A stretch of 53,794 nt of DNA, taken from DASYML01 sp036399835 (GTDB lineage Bacteria; Acidobacteriota; Blastocatellia; Pyrinomonadales; Pyrinomonadaceae). Positions 26,726 to 34,455 of the stretch are shown in pieces; position 1 is the first letter of the stretch; the number at the start of each line of letters is the position of its first letter. The stretch is taken from assembly GCA_036399835.1 (NCBI GenBank), contig DASWMI010000096.1, positions 1-53,794 of the forward strand, written 5' to 3'. The translations under genes were made by a program, and so were the position numbers. The notes beneath the pieces were generated by a model that searched no databases, was not told the DNA's origin, and saw nothing but the letters and a program-made list of their open reading frames with translations.

Positions 26726-27496
26726 ATGAGTACAGATGAAGGCAATAACGAACGCACGGGCCTGCGGCTGGCCTCGAACACGGTCGAGCGCACATCGCGC
26801 GAGCAGCATCTGCCCTTGCCGCGCCAGTTCGTCAACTTCACTTTCTACCGCGCGCGACCCGAATGGCGCATCCTCGCAGAGGATGAGAAGCAGGCTTGCA
26901 AGAGAGAGTTTATCGAAGCGCTCGAAGAGTTTCGCCGCGAGTTGCTGATGCATACTTACTCGCTCGTGGGCCTGCGCACCAACGTTGAATTTATGATCTG
27001 GCGGATAGGTTATTCGCTGGACCCCATGCAGGAGATGACGACGCGCCTCAATCGGTCTCGGATGGGCAGATACCTGGAGGCGACGCAAAGCTTCCTCTCG
27101 ATGACCAAGCGCTCAATGTACATAGACAAGGACAACCCGGAGCACGTCGAAGACCGCCTGCACATAGTGCCGGGCCAATCGCAATACCTGTTCGTCTACC
27201 CGTTTGTCAAAACACGCGAATGGTATGCGCGCTCGCCCGAGCAGCGGCAGGAGATGATGGACGAGCATATACGCATCGGCTCGAAATATCGCTCGGTCAA
27301 GCTGCACACGACCTATTCCTTCGGGCTTGACGACCAGGAGTTTGTCGTCGCCTTCGAGACGGACGAGCCTTCGGACTTTCTAGATTTGGTCCAGGAGCTG
27401 CGCGAGACCAAGGCCAGCTCCTTCACCCTGCGTGATACGCCGATGTTCACCTGCCGCCAGCGCACGCTCGCGGAATGCCTCGATGCGCTCGGCTAA
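26726..27496 (+). CDS. hemQ: Chlorite-dismutase-family heme enzyme, likely coproheme decarboxylase
   Basis: Protein of 256 aa (HemQ proteins usually 230-270). In the coproporphyrin-dependent heme pathway it converts Fe-coproporphyrin III to heme b with peroxide. Seen: FVNFTFYRARPEWR, the YPFVKTREWY motif whose Tyr158 and Lys162 match the reactive Tyr and Lys of HemQ, and KLHTTYSFGLDDQEFVVAFE with the proximal heme ligand His194. It stands divergent from the cytochrome operon, which would consume its heme, consistent with heme supply rather than chlorite detoxification. Other heme-pathway genes are not in the window. Confidence 0.88.
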   Translation: MSTDEGNNERTGLRLASNTVERTSREQHLPLPRQFVNFTFYRARPEWRILAEDEKQACKREFIEALEEFRRELLMHTYSLVGLRTNVEFMIWRIGYSLDPMQEMTTRLNRSRMGRYLEATQSFLSMTKRSMYIDKDNPEHVEDRLHIVPGQSQYLFVYPFVKTREWYARSPEQRQEMMDEHIRIGSKYRSVKLHTTYSFGLDDQEFVVAFETDEPSDFLDLVQELRETKASSFTLRDTPMFTCRQRTLAECLDALG

Positions 27497-27508
27497 AAGG
27501 AAGAAGCG

Positions 27509-27793
27509 ATGGCAGAGGCGCTCGTCGGAATACTGTTTGCCGCAAGTTTCATCATCATTTATCTGCTGGCCTCGCGGCTCAGGAGGGGCGGGGCGGGCCG
27601 CTCAATCTCAAGCGAAGTCTATCCGCCTGTGATGATGGCTCCGAACCGGACGGGGACGCAAAGAGACGGTCTCTCTTTGACAACAGAAGAACTGAGCGGG
27701 CATCATTCGCGCGCCCTGGCTGGTCCAACGCGGAAACAACTGGCGGCGGGGAAGACTACCGCAGCGCCGGACCAGCAAAGGGAGTCGGGCTGA
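27509..27793 (+). CDS. Small single-pass membrane protein, unknown
   Basis: Protein of 94 aa: one N-terminal helix (LVGILFAASFIIIYLLASRL) then a polar, basic tail of some 65 residues without recognisable motif. AAGGAAG precedes ATG 27509. It lies 12 bp behind hemQ and 37 bp before the acylphosphatase gene, so it is cotranscribed. Its orientation would place the tail in the cytoplasm. Function unknown. Confidence 0.65.
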   Translation: MAEALVGILFAASFIIIYLLASRLRRGGAGRSISSEVYPPVMMAPNRTGTQRDGLSLTTEELSGHHSRALAGPTRKQLAAGKTTAAPDQQRESG

Positions 27794-27830
27794 AGTTTTC
27801 CAAAGTTCCCAGAAATTTCCAGACTGATAG

Positions 27831-28112
27831 ATGCCGACAAGGGTTGCACGAAAATTTCTGATTAGCGGTGAAGTGCAGGGCGTGGGCTATCGTTTTTTCG
27901 CGCAGCGTGCGGCGGCGCGTCACCAGGTCACGGGCTATGTCTGCAACCTGCCGGACGGTCGCGTAGAGGCGCTGGCCGAAGGCTCTCCGGCGGATGTCGA
28001 AGCCTTCAAACACGACCTCGCGACCGGCCCGGCTCACGCCTTTGTCGAAAAGCTCGAAGAACTCAACCTTGAGCCAACCGGACACTACAAATCTTTTCTG
28101 ATTGAACGCTAG
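27831..28112 (+). CDS. acyP: Acylphosphatase
   Basis: Small cytoplasmic enzyme of 93 aa (family about 90-95) that hydrolyses acyl phosphates such as acetyl phosphate or 1,3-bisphosphoglycerate. Diagnostic motifs: GEVQGVGYRFFAQ with the phosphate-binding Arg22 and GYVCNLPDGRVEALAEG with the catalytic Asn39. The C-terminal strand SFLIER is less typical but fits. Last gene of the hemQ cluster; convergent with the 634-aa gene across 63 bp. Confidence 0.93.
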   Translation: MPTRVARKFLISGEVQGVGYRFFAQRAAARHQVTGYVCNLPDGRVEALAEGSPADVEAFKHDLATGPAHAFVEKLEELNLEPTGHYKSFLIER

Positions 28113-28175
28113 CCCTTTCCAGATAAATCATCTTTGAACGCGCAATGAAGAGGCCCGGCGTCAGGTTGATTACGT

Positions 28176-30080
28176 TTAGCGACGCGGTTTCACTGGGTTT
28201 CTCTTAAATTCAGAACGCGCCGCCGCGAGTAAAGCGACAGCGCGCGGCGCTTCATTATTAAGAGTTCGAGCCATGTCAGCGGTCAGATAGATGTCTTCTT
28301 GCGCTAACGCCTCAAACAGCCCACTCAAGCTCAGGCTCGGAGCGGAAATATCCGTCATCGCAGTATTGTTTCTGCTTTGAAAGCGAACAATAATCTTGCT
28401 TTCTTCTCCGGCATATCCCGGAACTCTGTTAATTGCTTTGACGGCTTCTGCAACCGTCTCCCAGATTCTTGTACGGTCAATCTGCGTCGTTCGTCTCGCA
28501 ATGGAGATCCAGGCCTGCGCGCTTTCCGGACTTGCGACATCAATCCGCCTGGCTTCTGCAACCGCTTCATCTAATAATGCCTGAATGCGTTCGGGGGCAG
28601 ATTTTGCGAGCGCACCCGCCAGCTCCGTATAAACCCAAGCCCTTTGGAAAGATGAGAGTTCCCCTGTGCGAGCGAGCTGTATAGCTCTTTCCGCATCACT
28701 CTTCTCCAAAGCTTTAGTGACGAGAACAAAGTCAACAAAGTTACGGACACGCTTCCTCAGCTCTGCGTCTTCAATTTTATCTGCCAGCTCTTTCGCTTTA
28801 GGGTCATCTTTCATGGCGGCAAGGCGTGCAGCGAGGGCGTAGAGCTGATCGCGCTCGCCTGTGCTTGAAGCGCGCTCAAGGCGAGACAGGATGTCCTCAG
28901 ACTCTTTTTCCGCCGGTTCATGACGAGCGAATCCGCTGTTCACAAAGGCGCGCTGATGCGCGGGAATTATCTCTTCCGGATTCTGGGCCAACGAATTCAA
29001 TCGAGTCCTCAGAACGGTAGCTGCATTCGGGTCGAATTGATCGAATAATGGCAGCAGTCGCAAGATGGTAAAGTAAGTGCCCGTGCGTCCGGCGGTTGTC
29101 TGGTCCAGTTCTAATAATGAGGCGGGGCGGAGCAGTATTTGCGTTGCCACACGAAAGAATGTGGCGCGTAACGGGGTTGATAAATCAGGCGGCGGTAGCG
29201 TCTCCGTCCAGGGATTCATCAATAATCCGCGCCGCGTAGCCGTCACTAAAACCGAAGGCGTGAAAGCATACGAGGCCAGCAAAGAAACGGCAGTCGCATC
29301 TGCCGTCGGGTCGGTGGCAGCCTTTTCCAGCAGAGAGGCGAAATATTGGTCCGCCAGAATCTTATTCTTGTTGCGCAAGATAACGAGGAAGATAATGCTT
29401 TGCGACGTCACGCGATTGAGACCGGCAGCGGCGATTTGCAAAGCGCTCTCTGTTTCGCCGCGTTCGAGAAGCTGTATGGCTAACTCTAATCGCTTGGCTA
29501 TGGCTTCCGGCGGCTCGGTCGGGTCCCAGTATTTTGACGAGCCGTTTTCTTCTTCCTCGCGCCTGTTTTGTTCCTCCATTTTAGCCAGGAGGCTCTCGGA
29601 TAATGCGCGGTCATGGCGGGAAACAAGTTGCAATACTTCGGCGCGTAAATTGGGCGGCGTAGGGATAAAGCCTGTGCCGCCGCGCCCGGAAAGAAATCGC
29701 TTGCGCTCTTCTTCATTCCGTCGCCTGCCATCTTTGTCTACTGTTTCAGCTACATCCCATGCTCTATTAAACAGAAGGCGGGCCTGTTCCTGGTCCACAT
29801 CCCACAGGACGTCGGCGGCCCTGGCCTGAATACTGGCGCGCAAGGAATCGTCTTTATAGCTACGCGCTTCATTAGCCAGGGCCATCACAAGCTGAATGGC
29901 AAACGCTCGCCGCTCATCGGCAAGCTGGTCCAACTTGGTTGTCCCTGAAGGTTTTACCGCAGGCTGGTCCTTTTTGTTTTTCGGAACGGATTTATCGTTA
30001 AGGGTTTGTGCATTTGCTATGGTGTTAATTGAGAGGGCGCAGAAAAGAGCAATGATAAAAGTGAGATTATCACGGTTCAT
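28176..30080 (-). CDS. Exported all-helical protein of 634 aa, unknown
   Basis: Signal peptide at residues 1-24 (FIIALFCALSINTIANAQ), start backed by AGGAGG on the minus strand. The rest is almost entirely alpha-helical with helix pairs recurring about every 35-40 residues (for example AIQLLERGETESALQIAAAG and RAWVYTELAGALAKSAPERI), reminiscent of TPR/HEAT-like solenoids without a clean consensus. No catalytic motif. It may scaffold periplasmic complexes. It follows the Cys-tail protein on the same strand behind a strong hairpin at 30144. Function unknown. Confidence 0.75.
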   Translation of the reverse strand: MNRDNLTFIIALFCALSINTIANAQTLNDKSVPKNKKDQPAVKPSGTTKLDQLADERRAFAIQLVMALANEARSYKDDSLRASIQARAADVLWDVDQEQARLLFNRAWDVAETVDKDGRRRNEEERKRFLSGRGGTGFIPTPPNLRAEVLQLVSRHDRALSESLLAKMEEQNRREEEENGSSKYWDPTEPPEAIAKRLELAIQLLERGETESALQIAAAGLNRVTSQSIIFLVILRNKNKILADQYFASLLEKAATDPTADATAVSLLASYAFTPSVLVTATRRGLLMNPWTETLPPPDLSTPLRATFFRVATQILLRPASLLELDQTTAGRTGTYFTILRLLPLFDQFDPNAATVLRTRLNSLAQNPEEIIPAHQRAFVNSGFARHEPAEKESEDILSRLERASSTGERDQLYALAARLAAMKDDPKAKELADKIEDAELRKRVRNFVDFVLVTKALEKSDAERAIQLARTGELSSFQRAWVYTELAGALAKSAPERIQALLDEAVAEARRIDVASPESAQAWISIARRTTQIDRTRIWETVAEAVKAINRVPGYAGEESKIIVRFQSRNNTAMTDISAPSLSLSGLFEALAQEDIYLTADMARTLNNEAPRAVALLAAARSEFKRNPVKPRR

Positions 30081-30143
30081 AGCGGCCTCCTAAAGATGTC
30101 TGATGGGTCGAGGTCTACAGGCTTGACTACCGGATTGAATGAA

Positions 30144-30184
30144 AGTAAGTATCCGCAAGGCACGACCCCTTGCGGATACTTACT
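30144..30184 (-). terminator. Perfect 17-bp hairpin between two minus-strand genes
   Basis: Arm 30144-30160 pairs without mismatch with 30168-30184 (AGTAAGTATCCGCAAGG type) around a 7-nt loop, 9 bp below the stop of the Cys-tail gene. On the minus strand TTTCATTC follows, a weak T-tract. Probably terminates the Cys-tail transcript or protects its 3' end. Confidence 0.6.
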
Positions 30185-30193
30185 CCTCGAAAA

Positions 30194-30802
30194 TTAATTC
30201 CCACCTGGCGGCGCACAGCAGACATCACCGCAAGGCGCGCAGCTAATGCAATAGCCTTCACTCGGACAGCAAGATAGACGACCGCACCAGCCGCAGCCGC
30301 ACCCGCCGCCGCCGCTGTTGTACGGCGCAAGCCCATCCGGAGCGGGAACGGCCCTGATGGTCAACTTCCCGTCTTTGAAGTTTGCACCCAGATTAGCCAG
30401 TTGAGGAACGGTTATCTCTTCGCCTTTACTGATGGTATAGGTCGCAACCGGCGACTCTTTCAAGTTATTCCAATCGCTACATTGCTTAATCCCTCTGGTG
30501 TCGCCAACCAGGGTGGAGACCGTTATTTTCACTTTGTCCCCTACCGTTTCAGGCAACACTTTGATGGCGGAGATTTGTGCCGCGTGAGCATTGTTGTTGG
30601 GATTGGCCGGAACTCGTATAAAAGCCGCACGTCTTTGTTCGGCGGTTCCTGCCGGAATGACAAAGGACTTGCTCAGCGCTATCTCGATAGCGAGTCCCTG
30701 TCGCGAAGGCGAGTTGTCTTTCGAGTGTCGTGCGAAAGCAACTGCTAAGAGTGAAAGACCCAGAACAGGTAGAATGAGAAGAGTGATTCTGAAGCGATTC
30801 AT
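30194..30802 (-). CDS. Exported protein with a ten-Cys C-terminal tail
   Basis: Protein of 202 aa from ATG 30802 (GGAG upstream; the frame to 30853 lacks a site). Signal segment at 5-25 (ITLLILPVLGLSLLAVAFA). A middle domain of about 130 residues is beta-type (VIPAGTAEQRRAAFIRVP, GDKVKITVSTLVGDTRG). After a Gly run the last about 35 residues hold ten Cys (CGCGWC, SCC, GYC, ISC, APC, VCC) and end APPGGN. The tail could form disulfides outside the cell or bind metal. No maturase gene is adjacent. I know no family. Confidence 0.65.
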   Translation of the reverse strand: MNRFRITLLILPVLGLSLLAVAFARHSKDNSPSRQGLAIEIALSKSFVIPAGTAEQRRAAFIRVPANPNNNAHAAQISAIKVLPETVGDKVKITVSTLVGDTRGIKQCSDWNNLKESPVATYTISKGEEITVPQLANLGANFKDGKLTIRAVPAPDGLAPYNSGGGGCGCGWCGRLSCCPSEGYCISCAPCGDVCCAPPGGN

Positions 30803-31246
30803 GTGAGTATCTCCTTCGTGAGTAGTTAGTCGTGAGTCGTAGGAGACGGGCAAGGTTTTTGCCGAATTCCTCCCTGTTTGGCTGATTCAGGGTTGAGCGC
30901 CCTGGACCAGAGGTTGGTCCCGACAGGAGGAAAATTTATACCCGCGATTGCGCGTTGTCAATAAAAAATATTGCCCGGGTATTGGTCCAGTTTGAATTTC
31001 CGGACCAGTGCCTCCGGGCGCTCTAAATTCAAATACGATCTTATCTTCCGGCTCCTTTATCTTCCCGCTTGTTGATTGCCTTCCTGCACCCCGCTCCGTA
31101 TGATGTCCTCGCTCTTTTTCAACATCTCTCCGCTTTTTGTCGGGAGATGCCGCACTTCTGATAGAAAGGCAAACAGTTTTCAGTTTTAAGAAAAGCACGT
31201 CTCGCTCTAAACTGAAAATCGAAAACTGAAAACTCGAAACTGACTG
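30803..31246. other. Intergenic stretch with no gene; two TGGWCCA words and a hairpin
   Basis: 444 bp between the divergent Cys-tail gene and apt. Contents: TGAGTAGTTAGTCGTGAGTCG near 30810, TGGACCA at 30903, TGGTCCA at 30983, and a 13-bp inverted repeat at 31175-31234. No open frame with coding signs. Confidence 0.5.
31175..31234. repeat. Inverted repeat AGTTTTCAGTTTT upstream of apt
   Basis: AGTTTTCAGTTTT (31175-31187) and AAAACTGAAAACT (31222-31234) are exact complements; the region between repeats the word again (CTAAACTGAAAATCG). It ends 12 bp before the apt start, so it could mask translation or be a member of the intergenic word-repeat hairpins. Confidence 0.55.
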
Positions 31247-31768
31247 ATGGACCATCTCAAAGAAATGATCCGCGAAGTGTCGGATTTTCCGAAGCCCGGC
31301 ATCAATTTTTATGACATCACGACGCTGCTCAAGCAACCCGAGGGGCTGCGGCAGGTGGTTGACGGGCTGGCCGCCGCCTTCGAGGGCGAAAAGGTTGATA
31401 CGGTCATCGGTATCGAAGCGCGCGGCTTTATCTTTGCGCCCGCGCTCGCCTATCACCTCGGCGCGGGCTTCGTGCCCGTGCGCAAGCCTCGCAAGCTCCC
31501 TGCGGAGACGGCCTCTATCTCTTACGATCTGGAGTACGGACAGGACACGCTTGAGATTCACCGCGACGCCATCGGCAAAGGATGCCGCGTCCTCATCGCG
31601 GATGACCTGCTCGCCACGGGAGGCACGGCGAGGGCCGTCGTTAATCTGGTAGAAAGCCTTGAGGGAGAGGTCGCGGGACTGGTCTTCGTCGTCGAGCTGG
31701 AATTCCTGCCCGGTCGCCGGAAGCTCGCGGGCTACGACGTGCGCTCGCTTATCAAATACCGGTCATAG
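31247..31768 (+). CDS. apt: Adenine phosphoribosyltransferase
   Basis: Purine salvage: adenine plus PRPP to AMP and PPi. The 173-aa protein (family 170-180) has the characteristic N-terminus REVSDFPKPGINFYDITTLL, the IEARGFIFAPALAYHLG segment, VPVRKPRKLP and the PRPP-binding loop VLIADDLLATGGTA. Cytoplasmic. The start codon itself forms part of a TGGACCA word. A tRNA-Arg gene follows 44 bp downstream and may share the transcript. Confidence 0.95.
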   Translation: MDHLKEMIREVSDFPKPGINFYDITTLLKQPEGLRQVVDGLAAAFEGEKVDTVIGIEARGFIFAPALAYHLGAGFVPVRKPRKLPAETASISYDLEYGQDTLEIHRDAIGKGCRVLIADDLLATGGTARAVVNLVESLEGEVAGLVFVVELEFLPGRRKLAGYDVRSLIKYRS

Positions 31769-31812
31769 AGCGGCTGGACACGGCACATTTCGGTCTGTTA
31801 ATTTCTCAACGC

Positions 31813-31889
31813 GCTCCCGTAGCTCAGTTGTATAGAGCGTCCGCCTCCTAAGCGGAAGGTCGCTGGTTAGAGTCCAGCCGGGAGCACCA
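31813..31889 (+). tRNA. tRNA-Arg(CCU) with unusual elbow pair, CCA encoded
   Basis: All stems are perfect: acceptor GCTCCCG/CGGGAGC, D-stem GCTC/GAGC, anticodon stem TCCGC/GCGGA with loop CTCCTAA (anticodon CCT, reads AGG), T-stem GCTGG/CCAGC, discriminator A and CCA. The D-loop reads AGTTGTATA, so position 19 is T (31831) not G, and the T-loop reads TTAGAGT, so position 56 is A (31869) not C. G18, T54, T55, A58, G15 and C48 are normal. Confidence 0.94.
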
Positions 31890-31905
31890 ACAGTTGATAC
31901 AGAAG

Positions 31906-31938
31906 AACGGTTGTCGAAATCGGCAGCCGTTTTCTTTT
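31906..31938 (+). terminator. Terminator after tRNA-Arg
   Basis: AACGGTTGTCGA (31906-31917) pairs with TCGGCAGCCGTT (31920-31931) with two G-T pairs, then TTTTCTTTT. It ends the tRNA (perhaps apt-tRNA) transcript just before the convergent DCC gene. Confidence 0.8.
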
Positions 31939-31941
31939 AGC

Positions 31942-32391
31942 TCAGAGCGCCCTGGTCTGGTCCTGGTCCAGAAAGCGGGAGCGCACGTCGGGCGCAGGAA
32001 TCATGCAGGCATCGTGTTTGCCGAAGAATCTATAACGGTATCTGGCTACTAAATCGTAGAAGAAATTGCGCACCGGCCTGGGGATGAGGTAGAAGGCCAG
32101 GCAGAGCTTCCAGGCTCCTCCGAGATAGGAGGCCACCCGGAGCGCCGCGTCCGAGCGTGTGAAGACGCGTTCTTCGCCTTCGTTAGATTGGTCCAGCAGG
32201 ACGACAGAATCCACGCTGGCTAAAAAGGGATGGCGCTCTCTGGCGGCCTGGCCGTAATCGCTTTGCAGCGCGGCGAAGCGCATCGTCCCGCGCCTATCGT
32301 GGCTCAAGATAAACTGGACCGAGTGATTGCACAGGCCGCAGACTCCATCATAAAGCAGGACCGGAGCGGCGGCTGAAGTTGTTTCCATCAT
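31942..32391 (-). CDS. DCC-family (DUF393) thiol-disulfide-like protein
   Basis: Protein of 149 aa. The family signature LLYDGVCGLCNHSVQF carries the DxxCxxC motif named DCC at the N-terminus, followed by RFAALQSDYGQ and the C-terminal FYDLVARYRYRFFGKHDAC. A hydrophobic stretch (LCLAFYLIPRPVRNFF) suggests membrane association. Family members are predicted thiol oxidoreductases with unknown substrates. It converges with the tRNA and is divergent from the M20 peptidase gene by 142 bp. Confidence 0.88.
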   Translation of the reverse strand: MMETTSAAAPVLLYDGVCGLCNHSVQFILSHDRRGTMRFAALQSDYGQAARERHPFLASVDSVVLLDQSNEGEERVFTRSDAALRVASYLGGAWKLCLAFYLIPRPVRNFFYDLVARYRYRFFGKHDACMIPAPDVRSRFLDQDQTRAL

Positions 32392-32533
32392 TTGACTGAC
32401 GAGCTTGATTCTCCCTTCCGGCTATTTTACATCAAACCGAAAAATTTTGATGTAGGGCTGGCGCGCATGGTATAAGCCAACAGTCTTTTGTCAGGCAACA
32501 TCTTGAGAATCCCTTCGAGGAGACGACGAAAAA

Positions 32534-33961
32534 TTGAGAACCCCTTCCCGTTTAGTCCTTGCCGCGCTCATCCTTTTTTTACTAACGCAAAGTGCGTTGC
32601 CGCTTCGAGCCAGCGCTTTGCCGCAAGCAGGCCAGGCGGCTCAAATCAACTGGACCACTTACCAGGAGATGGCAGTTGATTTGATGCAGAAGTATCTGCG
32701 TATAGACACTTCAAATCCGCCGGGGAACGAGATCGCTGCGGCCAGATTTTTCAAGGAGATATTCGACCGCGAAAAGATTCCGAGCGAAATCTTCGAGTAC
32801 GAGCCGGGCCGCGCCAACATCATCGCGCGTCTCAAGGGCAACGGGACGAAACGCCCCGTCATCCTCCTGAGCCACATGGACGTGGTCACGGCGGACCCCG
32901 CGAAATGGCGCGTAGACCCCTTTTCGGCGGAGATTCTGGACGGCTACATCTACGGTCGCGGCGCGCTCGATATGAAAAGCGACGGCCTTCTTCATCTGAT
33001 GACGATGATTATCCTCGCGCGCCAGCGGCAACAGCTCTCGCGCGATATTATTTTTCTGGCAACTGCCGACGAAGAGGTCCACGACAAAGGCTCTCTCTGG
33101 ATGATCGCCAACCAGGCCGCGCTCTTCAAGGATGCCGAGTATCTGATTACGGAAGGCGGCGACAACCTGCTTGAAGACGGTCGTGTTAAATATGTCGGCG
33201 TTGATGTCGCGGAGAAAGCTCCGTACTGGCTCAAGCTGACGGCGACGGGCCAGCCCGGTCACGGCTCGCGTCCCATCACAGACTCTGCGGCCAACCGTAT
33301 GGTCCGCGCGATGTCGAGAATCATCGCCTACGAGACTCCGATTAAAGTCTTACCGGCGGTCGAAAAATTCCTGCGCGACATCGCCCCGCTGCAAACCGAG
33401 CCGCTCCGCTCAAGGTTTGCGAACATCCGCGAATCGCTCAGAGACCCCGCCTTCGTCAAACAGATTACGAGCGACCGCGAGTACAACTACATGCTGCGCA
33501 ACACCATCTCGCTGACGATGATGAGCGGCAGCCGACAGACCAATGTCATCCCCAACACGGTGACCTGCAATCTGGACGTGCGACTCCTGCCTGGCGAACG
33601 CCCGGAAGATTTTCTCGCCGAGCTGCGACGCGTCATTGACGACCCTTCGATTCAAATCGAGAACACCAACGGCTTTAAGCCGCCCAACAGCTCGCCCATA
33701 GACACAGAACTCTTCAACCTCATCTCTCGCATAACCAAAGCGCATCACCCCGAAGCCCTCATCACGACCAAGATGCTCAGCGGATACACCGAAAGCCAGC
33801 TTTACAGACAGCTCGGCATCACGAGCTATGGCTGGTCGCCCATCTACACGACAGCCGAAGAGGGCGAAGGCGTTCACGGCAATAACGAGCGCATCTCTGT
33901 TAAGAACGTCCGCGAAGGCACGCGCGAGATGTACGAGGTCGTCAGCCAGCTCGCAAGATGA
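32534..33961 (+). CDS. Exported M20-family zinc peptidase
   Basis: Protein of 475 aa beginning with TTG at 32534 (GAGGAG a few bases upstream); this gives a perfect signal peptide (LVLAALILFLLTQSALPLRASA). Di-zinc carboxypeptidase/deacetylase motifs: LSHMDVV (His114, Asp116), YGRGALDMKSD (bridging Asp146), ATADEEV (Glu180, Glu181) and the dimerisation lid with VIPNTVTCNLDVR. It acts outside the cytoplasm on peptides or N-acyl amino acids. Its stop overlaps the start of the M1 gene (ATGA), so the two are translated together as a peptide-degrading pair. Exact substrate unknown. Confidence 0.9.
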   Translation: MRTPSRLVLAALILFLLTQSALPLRASALPQAGQAAQINWTTYQEMAVDLMQKYLRIDTSNPPGNEIAAARFFKEIFDREKIPSEIFEYEPGRANIIARLKGNGTKRPVILLSHMDVVTADPAKWRVDPFSAEILDGYIYGRGALDMKSDGLLHLMTMIILARQRQQLSRDIIFLATADEEVHDKGSLWMIANQAALFKDAEYLITEGGDNLLEDGRVKYVGVDVAEKAPYWLKLTATGQPGHGSRPITDSAANRMVRAMSRIIAYETPIKVLPAVEKFLRDIAPLQTEPLRSRFANIRESLRDPAFVKQITSDREYNYMLRNTISLTMMSGSRQTNVIPNTVTCNLDVRLLPGERPEDFLAELRRVIDDPSIQIENTNGFKPPNSSPIDTELFNLISRITKAHHPEALITTKMLSGYTESQLYRQLGITSYGWSPIYTTAEEGEGVHGNNERISVKNVREGTREMYEVVSQLAR

Positions 33962-34455
33962 TGGCAGGCTCAGGAAGATTCATCAACAGACTCAGGCAAG
34001 GGCGGCTCTCGCTGCTCGCTTTGCTCTGGTGTCTCGCGGCGACGAGCGCGGTCGCGCAGTCCCAACCTGCCACGCCCGCCACGACCAATGCGCCGTTTGA
34101 TGTCCTGGACTACGAGGCGGAGATTGAGCCTGACATCGCGCACAAGACGGTGAGAGGAAAAGTTCTGGTCCACTTTAAGGCGGGCGCGGGCAGGCTGAGC
34201 CGGATTGAGCTTGATTGCGGCCAGCTGACGATAGACGCCGTGCGCGAGCGAGGCGCGGCGCAAAAGTTTGAGCAGCATGAAAGACGCTTGAGCGTACAGC
34301 TCCAGAGTCCGGCGAAAGCGTATGAAGAGCGTGCGATTGAGATTGAGTATCACGGCGCGCCGACACGCGGGATTCGTTTTTTCCCTGAACGCGCAGGTTT
34401 ATACGGTCTTTTCCACGAGCCAGTGGATGCCTTGCGTGGATGCGCCGGAGGATAG
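33958..34455 (+). CDS. M1-family aminopeptidase, N-terminal part (frameshifted)
   Basis: The first part of a gene split by a +1 shift. It starts with ATGA overlap on the M20 gene, carries a signal peptide (LSLLALLWCLAATSAVAQ) and the N-terminal beta domain of M1 peptidases (VLDYEAEIEPDIAHKTVRGKV, a typical first strand pair). In-frame sense ends at about 34400 (FFPERAGL); the last about 18 codons up to 34455 are out of frame. The continuation runs in the next frame from 34398. Read with 34322-35332 as one protein of about 458 aa. Confidence 0.7.
   Translation: MMAGSGRFINRLRQGRLSLLALLWCLAATSAVAQSQPATPATTNAPFDVLDYEAEIEPDIAHKTVRGKVLVHFKAGAGRLSRIELDCGQLTIDAVRERGAAQKFEQHERRLSVQLQSPAKAYEERAIEIEYHGAPTRGIRFFPERAGLYGLFHEPVDALRGCAGG

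Noticed and set aside
26726..27496. True chlorite dismutase
   Set aside because: The YPxxKxxxWY motif and lack of chlorate genes favour HemQ; heme pathway context next to cytochromes fits better.
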